DNA of 64,000 nucleotides from Pseudanabaena sp. SR411 (GCF_002251945.1 NZ_NDHW01000064.1:20055-84054); one strand, 5' to 3'. Shown: positions 8,058 to 16,620, counted from the first letter of the stretch. Notes: generated by a model from the letters alone, not told the origin. Numbers and translations are program-made.

Positions 8058-8720
8058 ATGGGTTATAACAAAGGTGATAATTATGAGCAAAATATTTTCG
8101 ATTTATTGACTGCCAAGGGATTAATTGCCATTGGTTCAACTAGAGGTGGGGCGGGGAATGCAACGGATATAAAATTTCTGCACAATTTTCAGGAATACAA
8201 TTTAGAGGTTAAGCTCGATCTTGAGGCTGATTATGGACAAAAAATGTTGCGCTGGAATGATGGGATTTGGAGTTGGTGTGTTGATGATGCTGTGACTTCG
8301 TTTTATACATCTGTTGGGGTTTTGGATATCGTTAATGCTAAAAAATTCATTCCTAATCGATATTCTATTCCCAGAGATGAAATTACCATGCATCACAAAA
8401 AGCAAGATCAAAAGGCTTTTGAAGACAAAGTGGAAATTGATATTAATAGTTTGTACGATTTTTATGGGGGTAAAGATTGTTACTATATTCAGATTGGTGG
8501 CTATGGATTTTATCATCTTAAACAAGATGTCCTCTCATTAGGTACACCGCAATTTGATTGTAAAATGAATTTGAGATTGAGAGCTAAAACTATCCATAGC
8601 AGTCCAATTTATAAATATGGATTCTATGCAGTTTTAAAAGTAGATAAAAGGGAAAAGGTTAAAAAGTCTTGTTATGATCTCGAACAAAAAGATGGTCGTG
8701 AATTTCCACCAATTATATAA
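8058..8720 (+). CDS. Candidate type II restriction endonuclease
   Basis: A 220-residue protein whose N-terminal part fits a PD-(D/E)XK nuclease: GNATDIKF (D37), 12 residues, then NLEVKLDLE (E50-V-K52), with E10 as a possible further acidic ligand. Its stop is 114 bp from the end of a convergent C5 cytosine methyltransferase gene, which is the main argument for a restriction role. The pair would form a restriction-modification system. The recognition site cannot be read. The gene has no HIP1 site, unlike most neighbours, which fits horizontal gain. It could be a non-restriction nuclease, but the context makes this less likely. Confidence 0.72.
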   Translation: MGYNKGDNYEQNIFDLLTAKGLIAIGSTRGGAGNATDIKFLHNFQEYNLEVKLDLEADYGQKMLRWNDGIWSWCVDDAVTSFYTSVGVLDIVNAKKFIPNRYSIPRDEITMHHKKQDQKAFEDKVEIDINSLYDFYGGKDCYYIQIGGYGFYHLKQDVLSLGTPQFDCKMNLRLRAKTIHSSPIYKYGFYAVLKVDKREKVKKSCYDLEQKDGREFPPII

Positions 8721-8747
8721 TTTTTAATTACGCTAAAGGAAGGAATT

Positions 8748-8773
8748 TAGTAGCAATTCATGAATTGCTACTA
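8748..8773. repeat. 26-bp perfect palindrome between convergent R and M genes
   Basis: TAGTAGCAATTCA followed by its exact reverse complement. It shares the CAATTCATGAATTG core with 868-919. Its position between two convergent genes suits termination, although it has no clear T run. Confidence 0.85.
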
Positions 8774-8834
8774 TGGCGAAATAAAGGTTTTAAGATAGTT
8801 TTGTGTAAGCCATAATTTTGATATGTTATCCAAC

Positions 8835-10031
8835 TTAAAACAATGCAAGCTGATTAGATTGTTCCATTTGATTGTCTTTCTTGGCAGATCTGTTAAAAGC
8901 ATTTTCTCTATAGGAAAATGCTTTAGCTCTAATTGATTGAATGTCTTCAATGGAGTTAGTTACTTCCATATCTTTTTTCATCGAATCTAACCTAAGAATG
9001 GACTCACCAAGAGCCTTAGCCAGAAGCGGTGGAACGGCATTGCCAATTTGTCGCCACTGTTGGGTTACAGTACCACAGAAAAAATAATTAGCTGGGAAAG
9101 ATTGAATTGCGGCGGCTTCTCTGGCTGTTAAATAACGATTTTCAACTGGATGATAGTATGTGGTGCGACTAGTGTTAATTGTATTTGCACAATCGTAACG
9201 ATCTAAACGATTTAATTTTGCTTCTCTAAATCGCTCTTCGTGAATACTTGACCAATCAACATCAAACCACAAGCTTTCAGGTAAATACGCTAACTGATCT
9301 TTCTCATACCTGACGCTTTTACCTTCAGGTATATGACTAATTCTTTCTCTTTCTAAATCATTGGCTATTTGCGATCGCTTAATATCATGATTGAGGATTT
9401 CAGCATTTAATTCTAGTAAATTATCAAAAGCCCATCCAACAGTTCGAGGTAAAGGCAAATCTTGATGATCTTGCGCTGAATCTTTGAATATTTTGTCTGG
9501 ATAAATATTTTTGACCCCAAATCGGTTGCCAAGAAAAATAGTCCGTCTTCTTTTTTCTGGTACACCATAATGATGTGCTGATAAAACCTTAACATCGATT
9601 GTATAACCTAAATCTGTAAAGCTTTTGATAATTGCTTTTAAGACATTTTCATTCTTTTTTGATAATAGTCCTGTCACATTTTCAACAATGATGTAATCAG
9701 GTTCTAATGCTTCTACTATTCGCAGAAATTCAAGAAAAAGAAAGTTACGTTCGTCTAGATGATCGTTTTGTCCAATTGTCGAAAAGCCTTGACAAGGTGG
9801 CCCGCCACAGATCAAGTCAACTTTTTGATGTTCGATTATTGCTTGAATTTGTTGGTTAGATATCTCCCGAATATCACCAGCGATCGCCTGAGCTTGTGGA
9901 TGATTATGCTGAAAAGTTTCAATAGCAGCGCGATCGTGGTCAATTCCTAGCAAGCAAGTCCAGCCAGCCATTTCTAACCCGCAAGACATTCCACCTGCAC
10001 CAGAGAATAAATCGATAAATGTTTTTTTCAT
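8835..10031 (-). CDS. DNA (cytosine-5) methyltransferase
   Basis: A 398-residue C5 methyltransferase with the motifs in standard order: I, IDLFSGAGGMSCGLEMAG (residues 6-23, SAM binding); IV, GGPPCQGFS with catalytic Cys80; VI, ENV (117-119); VIII, PEKRRRTIF; IX, REAAAIQSFP; X, QIGNAVPP. The target-recognition segment between VIII and IX is about 130 residues. A charged tail of about 60 residues (DIQSIRAKAFSYRENAFNRS) follows motif X and is unusual. It is convergent with the candidate restriction enzyme and would protect its site. It has at least one HIP1 site (near 9373), so it may have resided longer than its partner gene. Confidence 0.94.
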   Translation of the reverse strand: MKKTFIDLFSGAGGMSCGLEMAGWTCLLGIDHDRAAIETFQHNHPQAQAIAGDIREISNQQIQAIIEHQKVDLICGGPPCQGFSTIGQNDHLDERNFLFLEFLRIVEALEPDYIIVENVTGLLSKKNENVLKAIIKSFTDLGYTIDVKVLSAHHYGVPEKRRRTIFLGNRFGVKNIYPDKIFKDSAQDHQDLPLPRTVGWAFDNLLELNAEILNHDIKRSQIANDLERERISHIPEGKSVRYEKDQLAYLPESLWFDVDWSSIHEERFREAKLNRLDRYDCANTINTSRTTYYHPVENRYLTAREAAAIQSFPANYFFCGTVTQQWRQIGNAVPPLLAKALGESILRLDSMKKDMEVTNSIEDIQSIRAKAFSYRENAFNRSAKKDNQMEQSNQLALF

Positions 10032-10046
10032 TCTTGTATTAAAATA

Positions 10047-10056
10047 GCTAATTAGC
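10047..10056. promoter_or_regulatory. Palindrome in the methyltransferase/RHH divergent region
   Basis: GCTAATTAGC is a perfect 10-bp palindrome 16 bp upstream of the methyltransferase start, in the 90-bp gap to the divergent 10122 gene. It could be an operator, but a palindrome this short can arise by chance. Confidence 0.3.
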
Positions 10057-10121
10057 CAATTGTCAAATTATGCACTTAGCTATGTTAGGATAACAACAAT
10101 CCATTTATTGCTAAGTTAAAA

Positions 10122-10334
10122 ATGGCGCAAACACAGAGAAAGCCTGTATATGTTCTGCCAGAACATCACGATATTCTAAGACGCATTGCCTATGAGCAGC
10201 GTTGTAATCTATCGGATGTCTTGGATGCTGTGCTAGAAAATGCTGATTGGGAAGTAATTGAAAGCAATGCTAGGAATAAGCCTTTGCAAAGAGCTAATGA
10301 AAGAGGTAGTTCCTATACTATTGTCAAAAGATAA
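10122..10334 (+). CDS. Small DNA-binding-like protein upstream of a nucleotidyltransferase
   Basis: A 70-residue protein with PVYVLPEHHDILRRIAYEQR followed by NLSDVLDAVLENA, which resembles the strand-helix-helix of ribbon-helix-helix antitoxins and regulators. It is 3 bp upstream of the nucleotidyltransferase gene, so the two are almost certainly co-translated. The layout of a small regulator followed by a larger enzyme is that of a toxin-antitoxin or self-regulated pair. The ribbon-helix-helix call is tentative. The protein may simply be a small accessory subunit. Confidence 0.6.
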   Translation: MAQTQRKPVYVLPEHHDILRRIAYEQRCNLSDVLDAVLENADWEVIESNARNKPLQRANERGSSYTIVKR

Positions 10335-10337
10335 ATT

Positions 10338-11435
10338 ATGAAAAGACTAGAAGTTGAAACAAGAACAATTTTACTAGCTTTGACAGGATCTAGGCTATAT
10401 AGGGTTCACAATGAGAATAGCGACTATGACTACAAAGGAATCTGCATTCCCACGCTGCCTTATTTTATTGGCACACAGAACTTTGAGCAATTAGATAGTT
10501 TCTCTGACCCAAATTGTCTGTATTCAGCTTTGACCGATACCGATAGTAATATCTACAACATCAAAAAGTTTTGTCATTTGGCAACACTGAACAATCCCAA
10601 TATTCTTGAATTGTTATGGATAGATAGAAGTGACTATCTAGTTCTAACCAGATTTGGCGAAGCTTTGATTGAAATCCGTGATGCTTTTTTAAGCCAAAAA
10701 GTTTTCTACAGCTATTCTGGCTATGCTCACGCCCAAATTAAAAAGGTTCAGACGCACAGAAAATGGTTGTTGAGGTATAAGGAAGACCCAGATTTTTTCT
10801 CGTTGCCACCAAATCCCAAAGACTATGGACTAGAAGAAAATCCCTTACGCAAAGAACAATTAAATGCTTTTCTTGAGTTTCTCTATATTTTAATTAAGGA
10901 TGCTAGCCAATACAGCGAAGTGGCTACCGAATTGCTAACCCATGTTGATTACAAGGGTTTACTCAAGCAATATCCATTAGCTGAAGAATTGCTTCCCGCA
11001 GTGCAGTACTACACGAGGTCAACCAATGAATTTATTACCTTGCTGCACAATACTCAAACCTATCGACAAGCACTGCAAGAATACGAAGCTTTTCAGTCAT
11101 GGCGCAAAAATCGTAATTCCAAACGTGCAGAGATCGAGGAGAAGGTGGGATATGACAGCAAACATTCTGGGCATTGCTATCGCCTACTCAAATCTGGAAT
11201 TGAGATTTTGAATGGTGAGGGTGTAATTCCTAACCGAGAAATAACAGGTGATGCTCAATTTATCCGTCAAATCCGCAATGGCGAAGTACCCTATGACACC
11301 CTTATCGCTGAGGTCGCTAAGTTAGAACAGGAAATGGAATCAGCGATGAAAAATACCAAACTCCCTAAATATCCCGACCAAAAGCTGATCGAAGAAAAGC
11401 AGATTGAGATTATTAAGGAGTATCTTAATTTTTAA
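10338..11435 (+). CDS. Predicted nucleotidyltransferase (DNA polymerase beta superfamily)
   Basis: A 365-residue protein of the YcgL/COG3541-like predicted nucleotidyltransferase type. The hallmarks are at the N-terminus: LALTGSRLY (G17-S18) then SDYDYKGI (D29 and D31), the GS-x10-DxD active-site pattern that binds metal and nucleotide. The remainder is helical with no known domain that I can name. The substrate is unknown. Relatives occur singly in phage and bacterial genomes, often in mobile regions. Placement next to a restriction-modification pair and behind a small regulator suggests a defence or toxin role, but this is inference from position. Confidence 0.78.
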   Translation: MKRLEVETRTILLALTGSRLYRVHNENSDYDYKGICIPTLPYFIGTQNFEQLDSFSDPNCLYSALTDTDSNIYNIKKFCHLATLNNPNILELLWIDRSDYLVLTRFGEALIEIRDAFLSQKVFYSYSGYAHAQIKKVQTHRKWLLRYKEDPDFFSLPPNPKDYGLEENPLRKEQLNAFLEFLYILIKDASQYSEVATELLTHVDYKGLLKQYPLAEELLPAVQYYTRSTNEFITLLHNTQTYRQALQEYEAFQSWRKNRNSKRAEIEEKVGYDSKHSGHCYRLLKSGIEILNGEGVIPNREITGDAQFIRQIRNGEVPYDTLIAEVAKLEQEMESAMKNTKLPKYPDQKLIEEKQIEIIKEYLNF

Positions 11436-11443
11436 CTACTCCG

Positions 11444-11606
11444 TTTGGTGGCGTGGCGAAGCCGCGCCACCAAAAATCGTTTCCTTACTTTACGGCACAG
11501 TCCAAAGTTGTGGGAATTAAACGTAGGATGGTTTAGCGATCGCGTAACCAATCATTGTTGACTAATTGCTGGCTACTAATTGATGCGTTACGTTGCACTA
11601 ACGCAT
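11444..11606. repeat. Two hairpins before pyrC
   Basis: At 11444-11474, arms TTTGGTGGCGTGGC / GCCGCGCCACCAAA with a GAA loop and one G-T pair. At 11583-11606, ATGCGTTA..TAACGCAT, a short inverted repeat common in cyanobacterial intergenic DNA. No gene is visible between 11436 and 11648. Confidence 0.8.
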
Positions 11607-11623
11607 TCTACAAGAAACAATTA

Positions 11624-11647
11624 AAGGAATTTTATAAGGAATTTTAT
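11624..11647 (+). promoter_or_regulatory. Duplicated Shine-Dalgarno segment before pyrC
   Basis: The 12-mer AAGGAATTTTAT occurs twice in perfect tandem. Each copy holds an AAGGA ribosome-binding motif. The second copy is 8 nt from the TTG start at 11649 and supports that start. Confidence 0.65.
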
Positions 11648-11648
11648 T

Positions 11649-13037
11649 TTGAGCATATTAATTAGACAAAGCACGATTATTCTGCCCGATCGCCAAACCT
11701 TAATTGGCGATGTCTATATTCAACATGGCAAGATTGCAGCGATCGCATCTTCCCTCGATCCCACTGAGCTAAGTGCTGATGATCTGCCTTTAGAAATCAT
11801 CGAAGCCCAAGGATTGACATTAATGGCGGGCGTGATTGATCCGCAAGTACATTTTCGGGAGCCGGGGTTAGAGCATAAAGAGGATTTGCGATCGGCTAGT
11901 CATGCTTGCGCGAAGGGTGGTGTAACTAGCTTTTTAGAAATGCCCAATACGCGACCACTCACAATTACCCAAGCGGCGTTGGATGACAAACTTAGTCGAG
12001 CGGCTAGCAAATGCGTAGTTAATTACGGCTTTTTTATTGGGGCGACAGGTGAAGTTTTACCAGACTTGCTTACGGCAAATCCTACCTGTGGCATCAAAAT
12101 ATTTATGGGATCGATGCATGGTGATTTGTTGATCGATCAAGAGGATCTGTTAGATAAGATTTTCTCGCAAGGCGATCGCCTCATAGCGGTTCATGCCGAA
12201 GATCAAGCCAGAATTGCCCAACGTCGTAAAGAATTTGCAGGTAGTAAAGAACCTGCGCTGCACTCGATTATTCAAGACAATCAAGCTGCGCTCAATGCCA
12301 CACAACTTGCGGTCAAGCTTTCTAAAAAATATCAGAGACGTTTGCATATCTTGCATATGTCCACAGGCGAAGAGGCAGAATTTTTGCGTCAAGAAAAACC
12401 TGCATGGGTGACAGCCGAAGTGACACCGCAGCATTTGCTAATGAATATTGGGGCTTACGAGAAAATTGGCTCTCTAGCGCAAATGAATCCACCCTTGCGA
12501 TCGCCCCGCGATCAAGAAATATTGTGGCAAGCCCTGTTAGATGGCGTAATCGACTTTATCGCCACTGATCATGCGCCGCATACCTTAGCGGAAAAAGGAC
12601 TAGCCGCCAGTGAAGATCATCAAGCCAACCAGTCGGAAAAATCCTCTAAGGAGACTGTATTGCTAGAGCCAGCTAATGTGCCATCAGGAATGCCAGGTGT
12701 GGAGACTTCTTTAGCGCTGATGTTGACGGAAGCAATGAAAGGACGTTGTACTGTGCATCAGGTCAGTGAATGGATGAGCAAAAATGTGGCTATAGGGTAC
12801 AAAATCGCCAACAAAGGAGAGATTCGGATTGGTTGGGATGCTGATTTAGTATTAGTAGATCTTCTTAACTATAAACCTGTAAGAAATGAAGAGTTGTTGA
12901 CTAAATGTGGCTGGAGTTCCTTCGCTGGATGGGAACTCACAGGCTGGGCAGTGACTACGATTGTCGGTGGTCAGGTCGTGTACGCTAATGGCAAGGTTAA
13001 TCCTGATGCGCGTGGTCAAGCATTGCAGTTTGGTTAG
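11649..13037 (+). CDS. pyrC: Dihydroorotase (class I type)
   Basis: A 462-residue amidohydrolase for the third step of pyrimidine synthesis, closing carbamoyl aspartate to dihydroorotate. It has DPQVHFREPGLEHKEDL at about residue 63, the FLEMPNTRP segment, the HAED and LHILHMST metal-site strands, and FIATDHAPHT with the catalytic Asp. In the usual DxHxHxR metal motif the first His is Gln here (PQVHFRE). I believe this Q form also occurs in other cyanobacterial proteins of this type, so activity may be intact, but it deserves checking. It starts with TTG behind a doubled ribosome-binding motif. Confidence 0.9.
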   Translation: MSILIRQSTIILPDRQTLIGDVYIQHGKIAAIASSLDPTELSADDLPLEIIEAQGLTLMAGVIDPQVHFREPGLEHKEDLRSASHACAKGGVTSFLEMPNTRPLTITQAALDDKLSRAASKCVVNYGFFIGATGEVLPDLLTANPTCGIKIFMGSMHGDLLIDQEDLLDKIFSQGDRLIAVHAEDQARIAQRRKEFAGSKEPALHSIIQDNQAALNATQLAVKLSKKYQRRLHILHMSTGEEAEFLRQEKPAWVTAEVTPQHLLMNIGAYEKIGSLAQMNPPLRSPRDQEILWQALLDGVIDFIATDHAPHTLAEKGLAASEDHQANQSEKSSKETVLLEPANVPSGMPGVETSLALMLTEAMKGRCTVHQVSEWMSKNVAIGYKIANKGEIRIGWDADLVLVDLLNYKPVRNEELLTKCGWSSFAGWELTGWAVTTIVGGQVVYANGKVNPDARGQALQFG

Positions 13038-13168
13038 GAATGAGGCGGCGCTCTGCACCGCCTCATTCCCAAACCCAACTAATTGAGTGGCGGCGCTCCG
13101 CGCCGCCACTCAATTAGTTGGGTTTGGCGACAGCTATACAACACAAAATGGCTACGCCATTTTGTGTT
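13037..13168. repeat. Three hairpins after pyrC
   Basis: 13037-13069: 12-bp arms GGAATGAGGCGG. 13071-13125: 26-bp perfect arms with a TCC loop, containing GTGGCGGCGC. 13140-13168: 13-bp arms AACACAAAATGGC with a TAC loop, followed by TTGGTATTA. Each belongs to a different family of the window-wide hairpin set. Nothing else is visible between pyrC and the lipoprotein gene. Confidence 0.88.
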
Positions 13169-13239
13169 TTGGTATTAGCTTGTAAGGCGACAGCTATAAC
13201 TGCTATAAACTATCTGGGTTTGCTTTAGGGCGCAACATT

Positions 13240-13965
13240 ATGTTTCTTCTGCGAAAAATATCGATCAGGCTATCGGTTTTATTACTATCAGCGATCGCCA
13301 CGGGATTATTTACCGCCTGTGGCAACTCTGGTAATGGTAATAATTTTTCCATGCCTGCGAACGATACCACCAAAGTTTCCCCGACACCTACGCCTACAAA
13401 TACTGCAACTGCAACTCCTGCACCAACTAGCGTCCCTACATCAAGTCCTAAACCTGCGATCACTCCCAGCAATTTACCCGAACTAGAAATAAAAGAACTT
13501 GAACCTTACAAACATCGTTCGGGAATTGTGGAAATGGATGTACCGAAGGGCTGGAAGTTGATTGATAAAAGTCAAACAGGTGAATTACTGGTAACTTGGA
13601 ATGAACAAGCGGGACGAGCCACAATTTCCACTAATATTTTTGTACCGCCGAGCGAAATTCCTGAAAATCGACTGAGTGATGTTTTTGCAGTAATGATTAA
13701 GGGCATGTATGGCAATCAGACTGATTTTGAGATGCGATCGCCTGTGGTTGAGTCAACAGGAAATATCGTGATTGAATGGACATCGACGTTAACAATGGGC
13801 AATCAGAAAATTAAGTTTTTAGCTAACAGTAAATTGCAGCGTCGTAATAACAAGTTAGTGATTTTAACTTTTGGAGCGATCGAGCCAAAGTTTGCACAGT
13901 TAAAAGATTACTTCTTTAAGATCTCAAATAATCAAGTTATAAATGCAGAACTAGCAATCCCATAG
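13240..13965 (+). CDS. Putative lipoprotein of unknown function
   Basis: A 241-residue exported protein. A basic start and hydrophobic stretch (8-26) end in the lipobox LFTAC (C27), so it is probably lipid-anchored to a membrane. A low-complexity Pro/Thr linker (about 45-80, with PTPTPTNTATATPAPTS) leads to a globular domain (about 85-235) containing GIVEMDVPKGWKLIDKS, similar in style to PsbP-like or lipoprotein domains that open with a PxGW motif. I cannot assign a family firmly. It is flanked by hairpins on both sides and is probably monocistronic. Confidence 0.75.
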   Translation: MFLLRKISIRLSVLLLSAIATGLFTACGNSGNGNNFSMPANDTTKVSPTPTPTNTATATPAPTSVPTSSPKPAITPSNLPELEIKELEPYKHRSGIVEMDVPKGWKLIDKSQTGELLVTWNEQAGRATISTNIFVPPSEIPENRLSDVFAVMIKGMYGNQTDFEMRSPVVESTGNIVIEWTSTLTMGNQKIKFLANSKLQRRNNKLVILTFGAIEPKFAQLKDYFFKISNNQVINAELAIP

Positions 13966-13967
13966 TT

Positions 13968-14018
13968 CTCAATAGTTTGTAGGCGCGCCCCAAAGGGGCG
14001 CGCCTACAAACTATTGAG
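13968..14018. repeat. Hairpin overlapping the phzF ribosome-binding site
   Basis: 24-bp perfect arms with an AAA loop. The stem contains GGCGCGCC and ends ACAAACTATTGAG. The GAGGA motif (14016-14020) that would bind the ribosome for phzF starts inside the right arm. The same right-arm end and leader recur before the gene at 18150. Confidence 0.9.
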
Positions 14019-14028
14019 GATTCACTAT

Positions 14029-14850
14029 ATGCAACTTGCGATCGCTATTATTGACGCATTTACTAATCAACCATTTCGCGGTAACCCTGCGGCAACAATC
14101 TTAGTTGACCAATTTCCAGCAGATGTCCAAATGCAGCAAATTGCTGCTGAAATGAATCTCTCAGAAACTGCCTTTGTCAAACCTTTAGAGCAAAATTCTT
14201 CTCAGAATTACTTTCAATTGCGATGGTTTACCCCAAAGCAAGAAGTCCCGCTCTGTGGTCATGCCACCCTTGCGATCGCCCATTATTTGCGCGAATTATC
14301 GGTAATTAATACCAATGAGCCACTTATTTTCTCTACTCTAAGCGGCGACTTAAACATTAGCTTTGAAGATCATTTAATCGTGATGGATTTTCCTGCGATT
14401 TTTTATAAAAACTGCTCAGAGCGATCGCAACAGGTATTAGCAGAAATGTTCGGCGAACAACCCTATCAAGTTCTTGGACAGGCTGAAGATTACTTAACGG
14501 TTTTACTAGAGTCGGAATCCGTAGTTCAAAATCTTCAACCACAACTTGATCTCATTGCCGAATTAGATGGGTTTGGATTTATTATTACGGCGATCGCTGA
14601 TCCCGAAAGTTCCAATGATTTTGTGTCGAGATTTTTTGCGCCAAAGGCAGGAATTCCTGAAGATCCTGTAACTGGCTCAGCCCATTGCAGTCTGACTCTC
14701 TATTGGGCAAACCGTCTCGGTAAAAGTAATCTCAAAGCCAAACAGCTATCAGCACGTACTGGTGAACTTCAAGTATGCGATCGCGGTAATAGGGTTTTAC
14801 TAAAGGGTGAAGCCATAACCTTTTTGCGTGGTCAGATCACATTTGCTTAA
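14029..14850 (+). CDS. PhzF family isomerase-like protein
   Basis: A 273-residue protein of the PhzF/diaminopimelate-epimerase fold. It opens with IIDAFTNQPFRGNPAATIL, has the catalytic Glu in NLSETAFV, then RWFTPKQEVPLCGHATLAIA and, in the second half, EDPVTGSAHCSLTLYW. PhzF itself isomerises a phenazine precursor, but most family members are housekeeping enzymes of unknown substrate, and no phenazine genes are here. ATG 14029 fits the family start. A TTG at 14014 lies inside the hairpin and is less likely. The 3' end overlaps a convergent gene by 4 bp. Confidence 0.88.
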   Translation: MQLAIAIIDAFTNQPFRGNPAATILVDQFPADVQMQQIAAEMNLSETAFVKPLEQNSSQNYFQLRWFTPKQEVPLCGHATLAIAHYLRELSVINTNEPLIFSTLSGDLNISFEDHLIVMDFPAIFYKNCSERSQQVLAEMFGEQPYQVLGQAEDYLTVLLESESVVQNLQPQLDLIAELDGFGFIITAIADPESSNDFVSRFFAPKAGIPEDPVTGSAHCSLTLYWANRLGKSNLKAKQLSARTGELQVCDRGNRVLLKGEAITFLRGQITFA

Positions 14851-15080
14851 TTAAACGCTTCTGAAAAATACCACCATAGTGAAGTGCAATCGCCCTCATC
14901 AACAATAATCGAGAGCATTCCTAAATCTAAGTCACGACGACATGCAGCGATCGCTTCCTGTTGATTGGCATGACTATCAATCGGTAAAAACGTTTTGCCT
15001 AAATAACAAATTCCTTTCTCACGTCCCCATGGAGTTGAGAAATTAGTCGCTTTAATTTCAGATGATGACAAGATAATCAT
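14847..15080 (-). CDS. Conserved-looking hypothetical protein
   Basis: A 77-residue acidic protein with GICYLGKTFLPIDSHANQQE, then AIAACRRDLDLGM and a C-terminal SLWWYF. I do not recognise a domain, but the composition is gene-like, it contains a HIP1 site and it fills the gap exactly up to the phzF stop (4-bp tail-to-tail overlap). It has no membrane segment or signal peptide. Confidence 0.55.
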   Translation of the reverse strand: MIILSSSEIKATNFSTPWGREKGICYLGKTFLPIDSHANQQEAIAACRRDLDLGMLSIIVDEGDCTSLWWYFSEAFN

Positions 15081-15224
15081 AACTAGTTAACATAGGACGT
15101 TCTTCATATTTCCTATATTCAACTAATTAGCTCTGATAGTCTGTGATGACTATCTGGACTTACATGTGACAGTTTTCATTGTTTAGGTGTGACCACCAGC
15201 CGTTATTTGCGTGACTGAAATCAC

Positions 15225-15289
15225 AAAACTACAAGAGAGCCTTTGAAAGTGTTGCTTCGCAACACTTTCAAAGGCTCTCTTGTGGTTTT
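15225..15289. repeat. Hairpin, 25-bp perfect inner arms, loop TTC
   Basis: Inner arms 15231-15255 and 15259-15283 are perfect (AGTGTTGC..GCAACACT at the tip). Pairing extends outward with one mismatch. It sits 4 bp beyond the stop of the minus-strand kinase gene, so it can terminate it. The 144 bp to its left hold no gene that I can see. Confidence 0.88.
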
Positions 15290-15292
15290 CTT

Positions 15293-16393
15293 TTATTTGC
15301 GATTGCTTAAAGGTATAAAAGCTTTTACTACAGTTAGCTCATAGGGAATGCTTTCAATTTCCAATCTACCACCATGCAGATCAAGCAATCGCTTAGCGAT
15401 CGCCAAGCCCAGCCCAGTCCCCTGCTGAATATAGAGTTTTTTCTCAAATTTGATATATGCACCAAAATTTGCAATCTGCTCTGGTTCAATCCCCTGACCG
15501 TGATCAGTTACACTCAAACAAAATTCTTTGTCATCATAACTTCCTGAAACATTTACATCAGTTCCTTCAGGAGAAAACTTGAACCCATTATCAACAAGTT
15601 CCTTAACAATTACATTTAAGTAAGAGTCTGAGATTTGAATACTGGCATCTTTAATATCAACATGCAAATCAGAATTACGACCATAGTTCTCGGCAATCTT
15701 TTTGGCGCAGCTAGAAATCTCAATGTCAACAAAAGTTGCTTTACTATTGCGGATTTGGTTCAGCCATTCCGTATTGTTCTCCGTTGATTCTAACTCGGCA
15801 TACATCAGAAATTTTTTGACCATTTCATGCATATCCCGCCCCGCTTTCCGAATCCGCTTACCAATATCTGGCACTTCATGGGCTTGCATCGCATGATAAT
15901 TTTTGACCAAAATATCTGCCAAACCCATGACTTCGATCGCAGGGAACAATAACTGGTGAGGTAGTGATTTAGAGATATTGCCACGCAAGTTAGCTAACTC
16001 TTGTCTGTAATAACTATTAATTATTTCTTGTTTCTTAAACTGAGCATTGATTGCCCCCAATAGTTCATCTCTCGTAAAAGGTTTAGTCAAATAGTCATCT
16101 GATCCCAATTCCATGCCCTGACGAAAATCATTCTTGTCAGACTTGGCACTGAGAAATATAAAAGGGATTGTCGTTGTCGCAGGGTTATTACGGAGAGCAG
16201 CAATAACTCCATATCCATCAATTTCAGGCATCATAATATCGCAGATAATCAAGCTGGGAATATGTTGCTGAGCCATCTCTAAACCAGCACGTCCATTGTC
16301 GGCACTGATCACCAGATAGCCTTCGGCTTGCAGCATTCTAGAGGTATTTAGCAAGACATTTGGATTATCTTCGATGAGGAGAATTTTTTTCAT
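15293..16393 (-). CDS. Hybrid response regulator / histidine kinase
   Basis: A 366-residue soluble signalling protein. An N-terminal receiver (1-120) has D9, phospho-acceptor D52 in IICDIMMPE, and K104 in YLTKPF. A divergent dimerisation helix with a candidate phospho-His, SLPHQLLFPAI (H146), follows. The HATPase domain (about 230-362) has N-box VDNGFKFSPEG, G1 VTDHGQGIEPE and G2 GTGLGLAIAKR. The usual HE[LF]R box is altered (HQLL), so phosphotransfer chemistry may differ. No sensor domain is present. It would take phosphate from, or be modulated by, another kinase. A second such protein lies 340 bp upstream on the same strand. Confidence 0.9.
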   Translation of the reverse strand: MKKILLIEDNPNVLLNTSRMLQAEGYLVISADNGRAGLEMAQQHIPSLIICDIMMPEIDGYGVIAALRNNPATTTIPFIFLSAKSDKNDFRQGMELGSDDYLTKPFTRDELLGAINAQFKKQEIINSYYRQELANLRGNISKSLPHQLLFPAIEVMGLADILVKNYHAMQAHEVPDIGKRIRKAGRDMHEMVKKFLMYAELESTENNTEWLNQIRNSKATFVDIEISSCAKKIAENYGRNSDLHVDIKDASIQISDSYLNVIVKELVDNGFKFSPEGTDVNVSGSYDDKEFCLSVTDHGQGIEPEQIANFGAYIKFEKKLYIQQGTGLGLAIAKRLLDLHGGRLEIESIPYELTVVKAFIPLSNRK

Positions 16394-16502
16394 GCTAGAT
16401 GGCTAATATCTTTAAGCAACATTATACCGACAGCGATCGATAGTAAATCTAAGACATAATACATAGAAAATATTAAGATCCATCGCTGACCCAATGAAAT
16501 TA

Positions 16503-16581
16503 CAGCGCTTGGCGCTGAAACCGCACCCAAGAGATTTTTTGAAACGGTTGCTTTGCAACCATTTCAAAAAATCTCTTGGGT
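16503..16581. repeat. Double hairpin between two kinase genes
   Basis: 16503-16517: CAGCGC TTG GCGCTG. 16525-16581: 27-bp arms (ACCCAAGAGATTTTTTGAAA..) with a TTT loop and one G-T pair. It is the reverse-oriented form of the 2734 and 59458 elements. The rest of 16394-16733 holds no gene. Confidence 0.87.
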
Positions 16582-16620
16582 TATTTGATCGATAATTGCT
16601 ATAAGACATATCACAATCTA

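Noticed and set aside
14029..14850. Phenazine biosynthesis gene
   Set aside because: PhzF-fold proteins are widespread and no other phz gene is near.
16412..16609. 65-codon minus-strand ORF
   Set aside because: It mostly translates the double hairpin at 16503-16581.
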